A stretch of 46,754 nt of DNA, taken from positions 1 to 46,754 of the forward strand of contig JAQXIE010000086.1 in assembly GCA_029007645.1 (NCBI GenBank), read 5' to 3'. The DNA comes from Bacteroidales bacterium. Lineage in GTDB: Bacteria; Bacteroidota; Bacteroidia; Bacteroidales; Muribaculaceae. The position numbers and the translations under genes were made by a program. Shown piece after piece: positions 35,900-44,095 of this stretch. The notes beneath the pieces are model-generated. The model was not told the DNA's origin. It was given only the letters and a program-made list of their open reading frames with translations, and made no database searches. Every line of letters starts with the position of its first letter. The stretch's first letter is position 1.

Positions 35900-36625
35900 T
35901 TATTCCTCGGCTCCCTTTAGAGCTGTCAATAACGTAAACTTGTTCATGTGTATGGTCTGAAGGTTGTCCATCACCATATGGATCACATCAAATGCCGTGT
36001 TCTGGTCAGCCTTGATAGCTACGCCCGAACCATCTTTGATTGCCTTGGCCAGTGTCTCGTTGTCCGTCTGGCGCATGGCTTTCATCCACATCTGGAACTC
36101 ATTGGGGGTTGCCTCGTTGTTGTTCCAGCTTACAGGTATACCTGTAACATGCGAAGGATTGCCGTCCGACCCGTCAAGCCACTTGTCCATCTGCGTCTGG
36201 CCTTCCTGAAGGTTTGCCAGATTCAGAAATTCGCCCATCTGTGCCAAAGGCACGCCGAACGTTCCAAGTTTGCTGAAGGTGTACTTCTGCTCCGGTGTGA
36301 AGCTTACCTTGTTCTTATGCGTCTCGTTATAGATTTCGCTGACTTTGTCCAAGAGCGCCATGCGCATCTTTTCGTTGCTCCAGTTCTTGGAGGTGTCATT
36401 GTTCATCGAAAGCCAGACCTTTCCCTCGGGATTTACAAGAACCTGCACCCAGTTCGTCTCCTGTACTTTCTCGGTCGATACCGAGGGAGGCGTGATTACC
36501 GTGGCCGGCTCCTTCGAAAGGAAAGTCGAGGTCAGCATGAAGAAGGTAAGCAGCAGCACAGTCACATCACTCATCGCCGTCATGTCGATGAATGTGCTTT
36601 TCTTTGCTATTTTTACTCTTCCCAT
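35900..36625 (-). CDS. exbD: ExbD-family biopolymer transport protein (first copy)
   Basis: The 241-residue protein opens with VKIAKKSTFIDMTAMSDVTVLLLTFFML, where the Asp of MSDVTVLL is the likely protonatable residue. A periplasmic domain follows (WVQVLVNPEGKVWLSMN and VAIKADQNTAFDVIHMVMDNLQ). It differs clearly from the second copy (MTAMSD against TPMVD), so the two are old paralogues and not a recent duplication. It is downstream of exbB by 52 bp. Confidence 0.93.
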   Translation of the reverse strand: MGRVKIAKKSTFIDMTAMSDVTVLLLTFFMLTSTFLSKEPATVITPPSVSTEKVQETNWVQVLVNPEGKVWLSMNNDTSKNWSNEKMRMALLDKVSEIYNETHKNKVSFTPEQKYTFSKLGTFGVPLAQMGEFLNLANLQEGQTQMDKWLDGSDGNPSHVTGIPVSWNNNEATPNEFQMWMKAMRQTDNETLAKAIKDGSGVAIKADQNTAFDVIHMVMDNLQTIHMNKFTLLTALKGAEE

Positions 36626-36677
36626 TGTTCGCTGTCAATTAATCGGATTTACAATGTTTCTATTGTCGCAATTACAA

Positions 36678-37529
36678 TTATTTGTGTGTTGCGGCGTAGG
36701 TAGCTACGATGGAGAAACCGATTTCGTCGATAGCGTAAGTCAGGTTGTCGATCTTATTGGTGAAGAAGTTGTAGGAAATTACAGCGAATGCACCGGTGCA
36801 GATACCGAATGCGGTGTTCACAAGGGCTTCCGAGATACCGGTTGACAGCTCGGTCGAGTCAGGAGATCCGGATGCGGCAAGTGCCTGGAACGACTTGATC
36901 ATACCCATAACGGTTCCGAGAAGTCCGACCAGTGTACCGAGGGTGGTAAGTGTTGCCACGATGGGAAGGTTCTGCGACAGACCCGGCATTTCCAGTGCAG
37001 TAGCCTCTTCAACCTCGTTGCGGAGGGTTGTCAGCTTCTGCTCCTTGCTCAGGGTGTCATTGGCTTCCATCTCTTTGTACTTCACCAGGGTGTTGTAAAC
37101 TACAGATGCAACAGAGCCTTTCTGAGTCTTGCAACGCTGCATGGCGGCGTCGATCTTGCCTGCTGCCAGGTCAGCCTTGATGTCGGCGACAAACTTGGTG
37201 GTGTTGCCCTTGCCGGATGCCGAACGGATGGCGATCCAACGCTCGATCGAAAGAACGATTACGGTGAGAAGAAGGGTCATCAGGATAGGTACGATGAAAC
37301 CACCCTTGTAGACTGTACCGGCCAGGTTGATCGGGTGTCCGGCGGGATCGTTGCCCTCGAAGTTGCCGGGGTTACCCATGCCGAAGAGGAAGATGCAGAC
37401 TGCTGCTACGGCGCAGGCCAGGATCACCAGGAAAGCGTTGCGGATACCGCGTACGTTGCTGATTTTCTCATCCTTCTTTGCAGGCTTGGCTGCAGGCTTG
37501 GGCGCCATTGTTGTTTTCTGAGATTCCAT
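36678..37529 (-). CDS. exbB: ExbB/TolQ-family proton channel protein
   Basis: The 283-residue inner-membrane protein has an N-terminal polar segment (KPAAKPAKKDEK) and a first helix (AFLVILACAVAAVCIFLFGM). A second helix follows (GGFIVPILMTLLLTVIVLSIERW), and then the MotA/TolQ/ExbB domain with LSQNLPIVATLTTLGTLVGLLGTVMGMIKSFQALA and the closing helix pair (ISEALVNTAFGICTGAFAVISYNFF). It forms the channel core that, with ExbD, powers TonB. It is the first gene of the cluster, behind a promoter with a long leader. Confidence 0.94.
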   Translation of the reverse strand: MESQKTTMAPKPAAKPAKKDEKISNVRGIRNAFLVILACAVAAVCIFLFGMGNPGNFEGNDPAGHPINLAGTVYKGGFIVPILMTLLLTVIVLSIERWIAIRSASGKGNTTKFVADIKADLAAGKIDAAMQRCKTQKGSVASVVYNTLVKYKEMEANDTLSKEQKLTTLRNEVEEATALEMPGLSQNLPIVATLTTLGTLVGLLGTVMGMIKSFQALAASGSPDSTELSTGISEALVNTAFGICTGAFAVISYNFFTNKIDNLTYAIDEIGFSIVATYAATHK

Positions 37530-37704
37530 AATCTGTTTTTGATTAAGTTTTTTGGTTTAGTTTGAGTATTGGTTAATTTATTTTATCGTCATAGTCGGGC
37601 CGCACCGTTTCTTGCGCATGGCGCTAATAAGATGATGGACTTATTTGGGTTAATTTTTAAGGTTAGTTCCACATCCGCTCGCTCGCGCGGCTTGTATTTA
37701 CTTG

Positions 37705-37735
37705 CAAAATTACCACATTTTTCAATAAATCCAAC
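37705..37735 (-). promoter_or_regulatory. Promoter of the exbB-exbD-exbD-tonB operon
   Basis: On the minus strand GTTG (37732-37735), 19 bp, TAATTTTG (37705-37712). This implies a leader of roughly 165-170 nt before the exbB ATG (37529). The leader contains short GC-rich hairpins (for example CCGC..GCGG near 37680) and a possible 13-codon ORF at 37578-37619. The remainder of the 37530-37845 gap holds no gene. Confidence 0.55.
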
Positions 37736-37845
37736 ATAAATACGGATTTTTTTTATTGTAAATTTACCTTTTTCTGTTATTTGGCATCTGTTGAGTTTCT
37801 TTATCAATAGATATTTGTACCAGCCGGCCCATATCCAGACACAAT

Positions 37846-37874
37846 AAAGGGGCGGATGCCGTATCCGCCCCTTT
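37846..37874 (-). terminator. Terminator after pgk
   Basis: A perfect 12-bp stem AAAGGGGCGGAT / ATCCGCCCCTTT with a 5-nt loop, 41 bp past the pgk stop on the minus strand, followed by ATTGTG. The T-run is short but the stem is strong. Confidence 0.75.
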
Positions 37875-37915
37875 AATTGTCAGTATTGTATAATCAGTTG
37901 ATTACAACGTCAATA

Positions 37916-39166
37916 TTAGCCCTGAACGGCTGCAACGCCGGGAAGTACCTTGCCCTCGATAGCCTCGAGCAGGGCGCCACCGCCGGTCGATACGTACGAT
38001 ACGCTGTCGGCAAAGCCGAATTTGTTAACGCATGCTACGGAATCGCCGCCGCCTACCAGCGAGAAGGCTCCGTTATTGGTTGCCTCGACGATGGCCTCGG
38101 CCACAATCTTCGAACCGGTTGCAAAGTTGTCCATCTCGAACACTCCTGCGGGGCCGTTCCACAGAATGGTCTTGGCAGGCAGGATGGCTCCGACGAACGA
38201 TGAGATCGATGCGGGACCTATGTCCAGACCCTCCCAGCCGTCGGGGATATTCTTGCAGCTGCAAATCTGAGTCTTGGCGTCGTTCTTGAACTCGTCGGCT
38301 ATCACGCAGTCGGTAGCCAGTACCAGGTTCACGCCTTTCTCCTTGGCCTTCTTAACGATGTCGCGGGCCAGGTCGAGCTTGTCGGTCTCGCAGATAGAGT
38401 TGCCGACATTGCCGCCGTCTGCCTTGGCGAACGTGTAGGTCATGCCGCCGCACAGAATCAGATTGTCAACCTTGTCGAGCAGGTTCTCGATGATACCGAT
38501 CTTGGTCGATACCTTCGATCCGCCCATGATGGCCGTGAAGGGGCGCTTGATATCCTTGAGGATATTGTCGACAGCCTTCACCTCTTTCTCCATCAGATAT
38601 CCCAGCATCTTGTGGTCGTTGTCGAAATAGTCGGCGACAACGGCTGTGGAAGCGTGACGGCGGTGAGCTGTTCCGAATGCATCGTTTACGTATACGTCGG
38701 CATAGCTTGCCAGTGTCTTGGCGAATTCCTTCTGACGCTCCTTCATTTCCTTCTTGGCTGCCTCATAACCGGGATCGGCTTTGTCGATGCCTACGGGCTT
38801 GCCTTCCTCTTCGGGGTAGAAGCGCAGGTTCTCCAGCAGAAGCACCTCGCCCGGCTTCAGCTCCTTGGCAGCCTCGGCTGCCTTGGCGCAGTCGGGAGCG
38901 AACTTGACATCAGTGCCGAGTGCCTTGGCTACAGCATCCTTGATCTGCGACAGGCTCAGCTTGGGATTGACTTTGCCCTTGGGTTTGCCCATATGCGACA
39001 TGATGATCAGTGCTCCGCCATCTGCCAGTATCTTCTTCAGTGTGGGAAGCGCACCACGGATTCGGGTGTCGTCGGTGATGTTGCCGTTCTCGTCCAGAGG
39101 TACGTTGAAGTCAACGCGGACGATAGCTTTCTTGCCATTGAAATTGAAATCTTCAATCTTAGCCAT
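37916..39166 (-). CDS. pgk: Phosphoglycerate kinase
   Basis: From the ATG at 39166 ([12 protein letters not shown]) the protein is 416 residues, the usual length. An upstream in-frame ATG at 39289 would add 41 residues and lies beyond the promoter box at 39233-39240, so it is rejected. Motifs include [55 protein letters not shown], and the ATP-binding [16 protein letters not shown] followed by [13 protein letters not shown]. It makes ATP from 1,3-bisphosphoglycerate in glycolysis. Confidence 0.97.
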   Translation of the reverse strand: MAKIEDFNFNGKKAIVRVDFNVPLDENGNITDDTRIRGALPTLKKILADGGALIIMSHMGKPKGKVNPKLSLSQIKDAVAKALGTDVKFAPDCAKAAEAAKELKPGEVLLLENLRFYPEEEGKPVGIDKADPGYEAAKKEMKERQKEFAKTLASYADVYVNDAFGTAHRRHASTAVVADYFDNDHKMLGYLMEKEVKAVDNILKDIKRPFTAIMGGSKVSTKIGIIENLLDKVDNLILCGGMTYTFAKADGGNVGNSICETDKLDLARDIVKKAKEKGVNLVLATDCVIADEFKNDAKTQICSCKNIPDGWEGLDIGPASISSFVGAILPAKTILWNGPAGVFEMDNFATGSKIVAEAIVEATNNGAFSLVGGGDSVACVNKFGFADSVSYVSTGGGALLEAIEGKVLPGVAAVQG

Positions 39167-39232
39167 TGTTATATTCTTTGAGTTGTTTCTATCTATCTTT
39201 TTCTGCAGCTCGTGTCCGGCTGCATTCATTCG

Positions 39233-39264
39233 CAAAATTAATAAAAAATTTGGATTCGGCCAAC
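39233..39264 (-). promoter_or_regulatory. Promoter of pgk
   Basis: On the minus strand GTTG (39261-39264), 20 bp, TAATTTTG (39233-39240). The -33 box is back to back with that of the divergent promoter, the two forming the palindrome CAACTGTTG. Confidence 0.65.
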
Positions 39265-39265
39265 T

Positions 39266-39297
39266 GTTGCCTGTTTTGGAAGTTTGCATTAAATTTG
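39266..39297 (+). promoter_or_regulatory. Promoter of the AmgK-RapZ / MurU pair
   Basis: GTTG (39266-39269), 20 bp, TAAATTTG (39290-39297). The ATG of the gene is at 39302, only 4 bp past the -7 box, so the mRNA is predicted to be leaderless or nearly so. Confidence 0.65.
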
Positions 39298-39301
39298 CCG
39301 T

Positions 39302-40708
39302 ATGATTTCAGACAACAATTTGGAGATTCTAAGTGGTCTTTATGCCGATGTGTATGGCTGTGCGCCCGAACGGATGGCGCGGCTGTCGGCTTCGGGCGGA
39401 GACCGCGTCTATTACAGGATCAGTTCGGGCGCCGGCACTTGCCTGGGAACTGTCGGCGACGCTTTGAACGACTGCAAAGCTTTCATCGGCCTTGACAATG
39501 CATTCCGTTCGCATGGCATCGACGTTCCCGCGATTTATGCTGTGTCCGATGACGGTATGCACTATCTGCAGCAGGATCTGGGCGACACATCTCTCTTCTC
39601 GCTGCTTGGCTCCGACCAATGGCGGCAGATGTCCGGGCTGACTGTCGAGTCATTGGGCCGCCTTCACGCTCTGCCCGAAAATGTCTGGGCCGACGCCGTG
39701 GAATATCCTCCCTTCTCCATACGGCAGGTGATGTGGGATCTCAATTATTTCAAATATGAATATCTCAAGACATCCGGCATCCCTTTCGACGAGAATCTCC
39801 TGGAGGATGATTTTGAACGGTTCGCTCGTGATCTTGTCGGGAACAGCGGTCCGCTCGGCTTCATGATGCGCGATTGTCAGAGCCGTAATGTCATGATCCA
39901 TGACCGACGTCCCTGGCTGATAGATTTTCAGGGTGGTCGCAAGGGTCCGGTGGTATATGATATTGTGTCGTTCCTGTGGCAGGCCAAAGCCCGCCTGACG
40001 CCCGCTGTGCGTCAGGAATTGCTGGAACTCTATGCCTCCCGGTATGCCGAATTGACCGGACGCCCGGCCTCCGACATCATGGATGCCGTGACGCCGCTGG
40101 TGCTGTTCCGGACGCTGCAGGTGCTGGGTGCCTACGGTTTCCGCGGCCTTGTGCAGCGTCGCGCTCATTTTATTGAGAGCATTCCCTTCGCCCTTGAAAA
40201 TCTCGGCGACCTCGTTAACAGCGATATTTTGCGCCGTTATCCCGAACTGCGGCGCGTCACGGAATATGCCGTTGCACATTGTCCCGTGCCTCCGAAACAT
40301 CAGGGTCTGGTCATCTCCGTGTTCAGTTTTTCCTATAAACGGGGATATCCCGATGATTTCACGGGCAACGGCGGCGGATTTATGTTCGACTGCCGGGGCA
40401 TGCATAATCCCGGGCGTTATGATGAATTCAAGCCGCTGACGGGGCTGGACGCTCCCGTCAGGGATTTCCTAGAACAGAAAGGTGAAGTGGCCCGGTTCGT
40501 GGAGAGGGCAGTGGAGATTGTAGCGCCCTCGGTGGAATGCTATCTGCGGCGAGGATTTTCCGACCTGCAGGTTGGCTTCGGCTGCACCGGCGGACGACAC
40601 AGGTCGGTGTATTGCGCCGATGCTTTTGCGCGTGCCATCAGGAAGAGGTTTCCCGACGCACGGGTGGTGCTGAATCATCGTGAACAGTCAATCAAGGAGG
40701 AATTATGA
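39302..40708 (+). CDS. AmgK-like sugar kinase fused to a RapZ C-terminal domain
   Basis: The 468-residue protein joins two domains. Residues about 1-320 are an aminoglycoside-phosphotransferase-fold kinase of the AmgK type. They show [10 protein letters not shown] as nucleotide loop, [11 protein letters not shown] with catalytic D191 and N196, and WLIDFQGG with metal-binding D208. AmgK phosphorylates the anomeric carbon of MurNAc or GlcNAc. Residues about 333-468 match the C-terminal domain of RapZ, with [18 protein letters not shown] and [10 protein letters not shown] (427-436). In E. coli this region binds glucosamine-6-phosphate and small RNA. The next gene encodes the expected partner nucleotidyltransferase with a 4-bp overlap. 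The usual HRD/HGD histidine is replaced by Met-Arg before D191. Confidence 0.88.
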   Translation: MISDNNLEILSGLYADVYGCAPERMARLSASGGDRVYYRISSGAGTCLGTVGDALNDCKAFIGLDNAFRSHGIDVPAIYAVSDDGMHYLQQDLGDTSLFSLLGSDQWRQMSGLTVESLGRLHALPENVWADAVEYPPFSIRQVMWDLNYFKYEYLKTSGIPFDENLLEDDFERFARDLVGNSGPLGFMMRDCQSRNVMIHDRRPWLIDFQGGRKGPVVYDIVSFLWQAKARLTPAVRQELLELYASRYAELTGRPASDIMDAVTPLVLFRTLQVLGAYGFRGLVQRRAHFIESIPFALENLGDLVNSDILRRYPELRRVTEYAVAHCPVPPKHQGLVISVFSFSYKRGYPDDFTGNGGGFMFDCRGMHNPGRYDEFKPLTGLDAPVRDFLEQKGEVARFVERAVEIVAPSVECYLRRGFSDLQVGFGCTGGRHRSVYCADAFARAIRKRFPDARVVLNHREQSIKEEL

Positions 40709-41445
40709 TCGCTATGATAATGGCGGCCGGTCTCGGCACGCGTCTCAAACCCTGGACTCTGCAACATCCCAAGGCCCTTGTGCCGGTCAATGGCGTGCCG
40801 GCTTTGCAGCGACTTATACTTAAGCTGAAAGGGGAGGGTTTCGACCACATTGTTGTCAATGTCCATCATTTTGCCGACCAGGTCAAGGATTTTCTTGCCG
40901 CTAATGATTTTGGCGTGAGAATAGACATAAGCGACGAGAGCGAGAGGTTGCTCGATACCGGAGGTGCATTGGTACGCGCATTGCCCATGCTTATTGAGGA
41001 TCAGCCGGTGCTGGTGCACAATGTGGATATCATCAGTAACGCGCCTTTGGCTTCGATGGTCAGCGCCCACCTGCAGGCCGGCTCCGACGTCACTTTGGTT
41101 ACGAGCGACCGCGATTCCTCCCGCAGACTTCTGTTTGATTCGGAAGGTGTTCTCAAAGGATGGCATAACACCGTGAGCGGCGAGTATCGTCCCGCCGGGT
41201 TTATGCCGCAGCCCGACATGACGGATCAGGCTTTCAGCGGGATTTATATACTGAATGCAGCGGCTTTAAGGGATATGCAGGAATACGCCGAAGAAATCGG
41301 TGATGAAAAATTCCCGGTTATGGATTACTTCCTGTCGCTCCGCCAAGGTGTTACTGTGCGCAGGCTTCATTGTCCGGATCTGCGCATGATAGACATAGGC
41401 AAACCGGAAGCCCTGGCCAAAGCGTCCGGTTTCATTATGGAATGA
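40705..41445 (+). CDS. MurU-like sugar-1-phosphate nucleotidyltransferase
   Basis: The 246-residue protein opens with AMIMAAGLGTRLKPWT and HPKALVPVNG, the signature of nucleotidyltransferases that activate sugar-1-phosphates. LLDTGGALVRALPML, VHNVDIISN (metal-binding Asp) and FSGIYILN follow. Coupled by a 4-bp overlap to the AmgK-like kinase, it most likely makes UDP-MurNAc (MurU role) or a related UDP-amino sugar. That would let peptidoglycan fragments be reused without de novo synthesis. Related enzymes use mannose- or glucose-1-phosphate, so the substrate is assigned mainly from context. Confidence 0.88.
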   Translation: MIAMIMAAGLGTRLKPWTLQHPKALVPVNGVPALQRLILKLKGEGFDHIVVNVHHFADQVKDFLAANDFGVRIDISDESERLLDTGGALVRALPMLIEDQPVLVHNVDIISNAPLASMVSAHLQAGSDVTLVTSDRDSSRRLLFDSEGVLKGWHNTVSGEYRPAGFMPQPDMTDQAFSGIYILNAAALRDMQEYAEEIGDEKFPVMDYFLSLRQGVTVRRLHCPDLRMIDIGKPEALAKASGFIME

Positions 41446-41458
41446 GAAGTATTACGGC

Positions 41459-41644
41459 TTACCTTCTTGCGTGATGGACCGAGCTTTTGCGCTTGGTGTC
41501 CTGGAACTGGAATATGCACCCTAAGATCAGCAGGATAACCGAAATGCAGCCGACTATCCACGTTGCGGTTATGCCTGTCAGGAAGCAGGATATAATCAGC
41601 ATTATCGAACCGATTATATAGAAAATAATTGATAAAGTTTTCAT
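41459..41644 (-). CDS. Small two-helix membrane protein
   Basis: The protein has 61 residues and two hydrophobic helices (LSIIFYIIGSIMLIISCFL and WIVGCISVILLILGCIF), with a basic tail (QDTKRKSSVHHARR). No domain is recognised. It follows prfA on the same strand by 79 bp and its stop lies 13 bp from that of the convergent MurU-like gene. An inverted repeat overlaps its start codon. The clean helix pattern and basic C-terminus argue for a real gene, but there is no homology support. Confidence 0.55.
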   Translation of the reverse strand: MKTLSIIFYIIGSIMLIISCFLTGITATWIVGCISVILLILGCIFQFQDTKRKSSVHHARR

Positions 41645-41695
41645 TTTCCGTCATCGTTTTGTTTTATACTTTGATAACAAATAAATGACGGAAAA
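41644..41695. repeat. 11-bp inverted repeat at the start of the small membrane gene
   Basis: TTTTCCGTCAT (41644-41654) and ATGACGGAAAA (41685-41695) pair perfectly across 30 bp. The left arm takes in the first base of the start codon, so the hairpin could mask translation or form an operator. Between prfA and this gene there is nothing else recognisable. Confidence 0.55.
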
Positions 41696-41723
41696 GTCGG
41701 AACGAGGTCCTAAAAAGCAGGAA

Positions 41724-42833
41724 TCAAAGTTCGGCGGCTTTCAGTTTCTCGGCGTTTTCGGCTACCGTAAGCCTGTCGATGCATTCCTGAATGTCGCCGC
41801 CGACAAATGCCGGCAGGTTGTAGATAGTATAATTGATGCGGTGATCAGTGATGCGTCCCTGCGGATAATTATAGGTTCTGATTTTGGCCGAGCGGTCGCC
41901 GGTGCTTACCATCGTCTTGCGCTTCGACGCGATGTCATCAAGGTATTTCTGATGCTCACGGTCGTAGATGAATGTACGCAGACGCGACAGGGCGCGCTCC
42001 TTGTTCTTTGGCTGGTCGCGGGTTTCGGTACATTCTATCAGGATTTCCTCCGTCTTGCCGGTGTTGGGATTCTTCCAGTTATAGCGCAGACGTACGCCCG
42101 ACTCGACTTTGTTGACGTTCTGACCTCCGGCGCCGCCCGACCGGAAAGTATCCCATTTGATTTCGCCCTCATGGATTTCGACTTCGAATTCCTGGGCTTC
42201 GGGCAGCACGGCCACTGTGGCGGCCGAAGTGTGCACACGGCCCTGGGTCTCGGTAGCGGGCACGCGCTGCACGCGGTGCACGCCGCTTTCGTACTTCATC
42301 GTGCCGTAGACGCCATTGCCAGTCAGCGAGAATATTATCTCCTTGTAACCTCCGGCCGCTCCTTCGGAGAATGATGAAACGGCAAGTTGCCAGCCCTTGC
42401 TCTCGGCAAATTTCTGATACATCCTGAACAGGTCGCCGGCAAACAGGGCCGCTTCATCGCCGCCTGTGCCGCCGCGGATCTCCACTATGGCATTCTTGGC
42501 GTCATCGGGATCGGCCGGGATCAGGAGCAGCTTGATGCGCTGCTCCAGTTCCGGAACGGCGGCTGTAGCCTCCTCCAACTCCTGGCGCGCAAGCTGCCGC
42601 ATCTCCTCATCGCTTTCATTGGCTATTATTTCCTTGGACTCGCGTATGTTGGCAAGCGTGTCGGCATACTGCCGTTTCACCGCCAATATCTGCTCAAGAT
42701 CATGATATTCCTTGGTCAGTCTGACATACCGGTTCTGATCCGCTATCACCGTGGGATCGGTTATGAGAATGGATACTTCCTCAAATCGGGATTCAAGACC
42801 GTCCAGACGGTCCAAAAAACTGTTTTCTGCCAT
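41724..42833 (-). CDS. prfA: Peptide chain release factor 1
   Basis: The 369-residue protein has the release-factor layout: N-terminal helices, GGTGGDEAALFAGDLFRMY (121-139 region), the stop-codon-reading tripeptide PAT (192-194, RVPATETQGR), and the peptidyl-hydrolysis motif GGQ (236-238, SGGAGGQNVN). The PAT tripeptide marks RF1 (UAA and UAG) against SPF in RF2. It acts in the ribosomal A site to free the finished chain. It is divergent from rpsP. Confidence 0.97.
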   Translation of the reverse strand: MAENSFLDRLDGLESRFEEVSILITDPTVIADQNRYVRLTKEYHDLEQILAVKRQYADTLANIRESKEIIANESDEEMRQLARQELEEATAAVPELEQRIKLLLIPADPDDAKNAIVEIRGGTGGDEAALFAGDLFRMYQKFAESKGWQLAVSSFSEGAAGGYKEIIFSLTGNGVYGTMKYESGVHRVQRVPATETQGRVHTSAATVAVLPEAQEFEVEIHEGEIKWDTFRSGGAGGQNVNKVESGVRLRYNWKNPNTGKTEEILIECTETRDQPKNKERALSRLRTFIYDREHQKYLDDIASKRKTMVSTGDRSAKIRTYNYPQGRITDHRINYTIYNLPAFVGGDIQECIDRLTVAENAEKLKAAEL

Positions 42834-42865
42834 GTTTTGAAGCGAAATTTGTCACAATCGGAGTG

Positions 42866-42873
42866 CAAATTTA
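42866..42873 (-). promoter_or_regulatory. Candidate -7 box for prfA
   Basis: TAAATTTG on the minus strand, 32 bp before the prfA ATG. The region where a -33 box would fall overlaps the -33 of the divergent rpsP promoter and shows no TTTG on this strand. Confidence 0.5.
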
Positions 42874-42891
42874 CGAAATATTTATTAAAAA

Positions 42892-42923
42892 CTTGGTGGA
42901 TTGAGTAAATAGAATTAACTTTG
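42892..42923 (+). promoter_or_regulatory. Promoter of rpsP
   Basis: CTTG (42892-42895), 20 bp, TAACTTTG (42916-42923). The leader to the ATG at 42964 is about 35 nt. Confidence 0.7.
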
Positions 42924-42963
42924 CAGTCGCAAACAAACCAAATCAATAAAAACCGGCAAGTTT

Positions 42964-43506
42964 ATGGCAACAAAGATTAGATTACAGCGTCATGGCCGCA
43001 AGCGCTACGCTTACTATCCCATTGTAGTCGCCGATAGCAGGGCACCACGAGATGGTAGATTTATTGAGAGGATAGGTTCTTATAATCCGAACACTAATCC
43101 TGCTACAATAAGTTTAGACTTCGACCGTGCTTTGTATTGGGTGGAAACGGGTGCACAGCCCACAGACACAGTACGCTCGCTGCTCTCCAAGGAGGGTGTA
43201 ATGCTGATGAAGCATCTCCGTGGCGGCGTCAAGAAGGGTGCCTTCGACGAGGCAGAGGCTCAGAAGCGTTTCGACGCTTGGAAAGCCGCACGCGACAAGG
43301 AGGCAAGCGCAGCCGCTGCTAAGAAGGCAGCCAAGGCTGCTGAAGATGCCAAGGCTCGTTTCGAGGCCGAGGCTGAGAAGAACCGTCTGAAGGGCGAGTC
43401 TGTAGCAAAGAAAAAAGCTGAGAAGCTCGCAGCCGAAGAGGCCGCCGCTAAGGCTGCTCTCGAGGCTGAGACCACTGAGGCTCCCGCCGAGGAGGCTGCA
43501 GAGTAA
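42964..43506 (+). CDS. rpsP: 30S ribosomal protein S16
   Basis: The 180-residue protein begins with the S16 core ([25 protein letters not shown] in parts, [27 protein letters not shown]), which takes up about the first 85 residues and binds 16S rRNA in the small subunit body. Residues 100-180 are a long Ala/Lys/Glu-rich extension, probably helical, much longer than in E. coli (82 residues in all). Such extensions are common for S16 in Bacteroidetes. The gene is monocistronic between a good promoter and a strong terminator. Confidence 0.97.
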   Translation: MATKIRLQRHGRKRYAYYPIVVADSRAPRDGRFIERIGSYNPNTNPATISLDFDRALYWVETGAQPTDTVRSLLSKEGVMLMKHLRGGVKKGAFDEAEAQKRFDAWKAARDKEASAAAAKKAAKAAEDAKARFEAEAEKNRLKGESVAKKKAEKLAAEEAAAKAALEAETTEAPAEEAAE

Positions 43507-43528
43507 TTCTCTGTCTACAGTTAAACGA

Positions 43529-43571
43529 AGAGGGTGTATCATAATGAATTATGATACACCCTCTCTCTTTT
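43529..43571 (+). terminator. Terminator after rpsP
   Basis: A 15-bp perfect stem GAGGGTGTATCATAA / TTATGATACACCCTC with loop TGAA, extended by one A-T pair, then CTCTTTTT. Confidence 0.9.
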
Positions 43572-43734
43572 TAAGACCCCGATACTTGCAGCCACTTAGT
43601 CTGCTACCCTCGCTTCTTTTTTCTGACTTCTTCATTTATTGATTGTAGAAAAACACACATGCAGAAATCAGCGAATTAAAATAATGAATAGATGATTTTT
43701 AATTCTGCCAGTGTATAATATCGTAGTTTTTTTG

Positions 43735-43742
43735 TACATTTG
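43735..43742 (+). promoter_or_regulatory. Candidate -7 box before a structured intergenic region
   Basis: TACATTTG matches TAnnTTTG and is followed after a few bases by the hairpin-rich stretch at 43748-44000. No TTTG at the ideal distance. Confidence 0.45.
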
Positions 43743-43747
43743 CATCT

Positions 43748-44000
43748 GAAATAGAGCCGAAGAGTTGGCTCATACATCTGAAAAGGTGTTATTTGAATTA
43801 TCTTCTTTTAGTAAATTCTCGCAAAATTCGCTAATAGATAGTAAGATGAATACAGATAACACCTACATCGGTAGCTTATACCTACCTCTTTGGGGTATCT
43901 ATATAGCTTCTCGGTGTGGGTTTGCTGTTTATCCACTATCTAAGGCAATGCGAGAGGCCTACTAAAAGGGATATGCAGAGTACAATCCCACACCTTTTCT
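43748..44000 (+). ncRNA. Candidate structured RNA with two long nested hairpins
   Basis: No convincing protein gene occupies 43572-44063. Downstream of the TACATTTG box lie AGCC/GGCT (43755-43758, 43767-43770) and a hairpin closed by GGTGTTATTTG (43785-43795) and CAGATAACACC (43853-43863), with further pairing inside (ATTATCTT with AAGATGAAT). A second hairpin is closed by GGTGTGGG (43913-43920) and CCCACACC (43987-43994), with nested TGC/GCA, TATCC/GGATA and TAAGGC/GCCTA stems. The second ends in TTTTC. Stepwise stems with internal loops are typical of structured RNAs. A 39-codon ORF (ATG at 43845) lies across it but would have to run through both hairpins. Possible identities include a 6S-like RNA or a Bacteroidales-specific RNA; an old mobile repeat is the main alternative. 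Confidence 0.4.
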
Positions 44001-44063
44001 ATATCCATTGGAAACTGCTTTGTCGGGATTGTGAAGCACATCATACATTGTTATACAATGAAA

Positions 44064-44084
44064 GTAAACGTCCCAAACTCCGCG
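44064..44084. repeat. IS66 terminal inverted repeat, left end
   Basis: 21 bp beginning GTAAACGTCCCAAACTCC, identical to the reverse complement of 46730-46750. A small palindrome CATTGTtatACAATG (44046-44060) lies just outside. Confidence 0.92.
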
Positions 44085-44095
44085 GCGCACTTCTT

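Noticed and set aside
37589..37807. 72-codon minus-strand frame upstream of exbB
   Set aside because: It spans the predicted promoter and leader of exbB, so it could not be made from that transcript.
43765..43965. 66-codon frame in the gap after rpsP, including a 39-codon part from 43845
   Set aside because: It would pass through two long hairpins and shows no signal or domain. Kept only as an alternative to the RNA interpretation.
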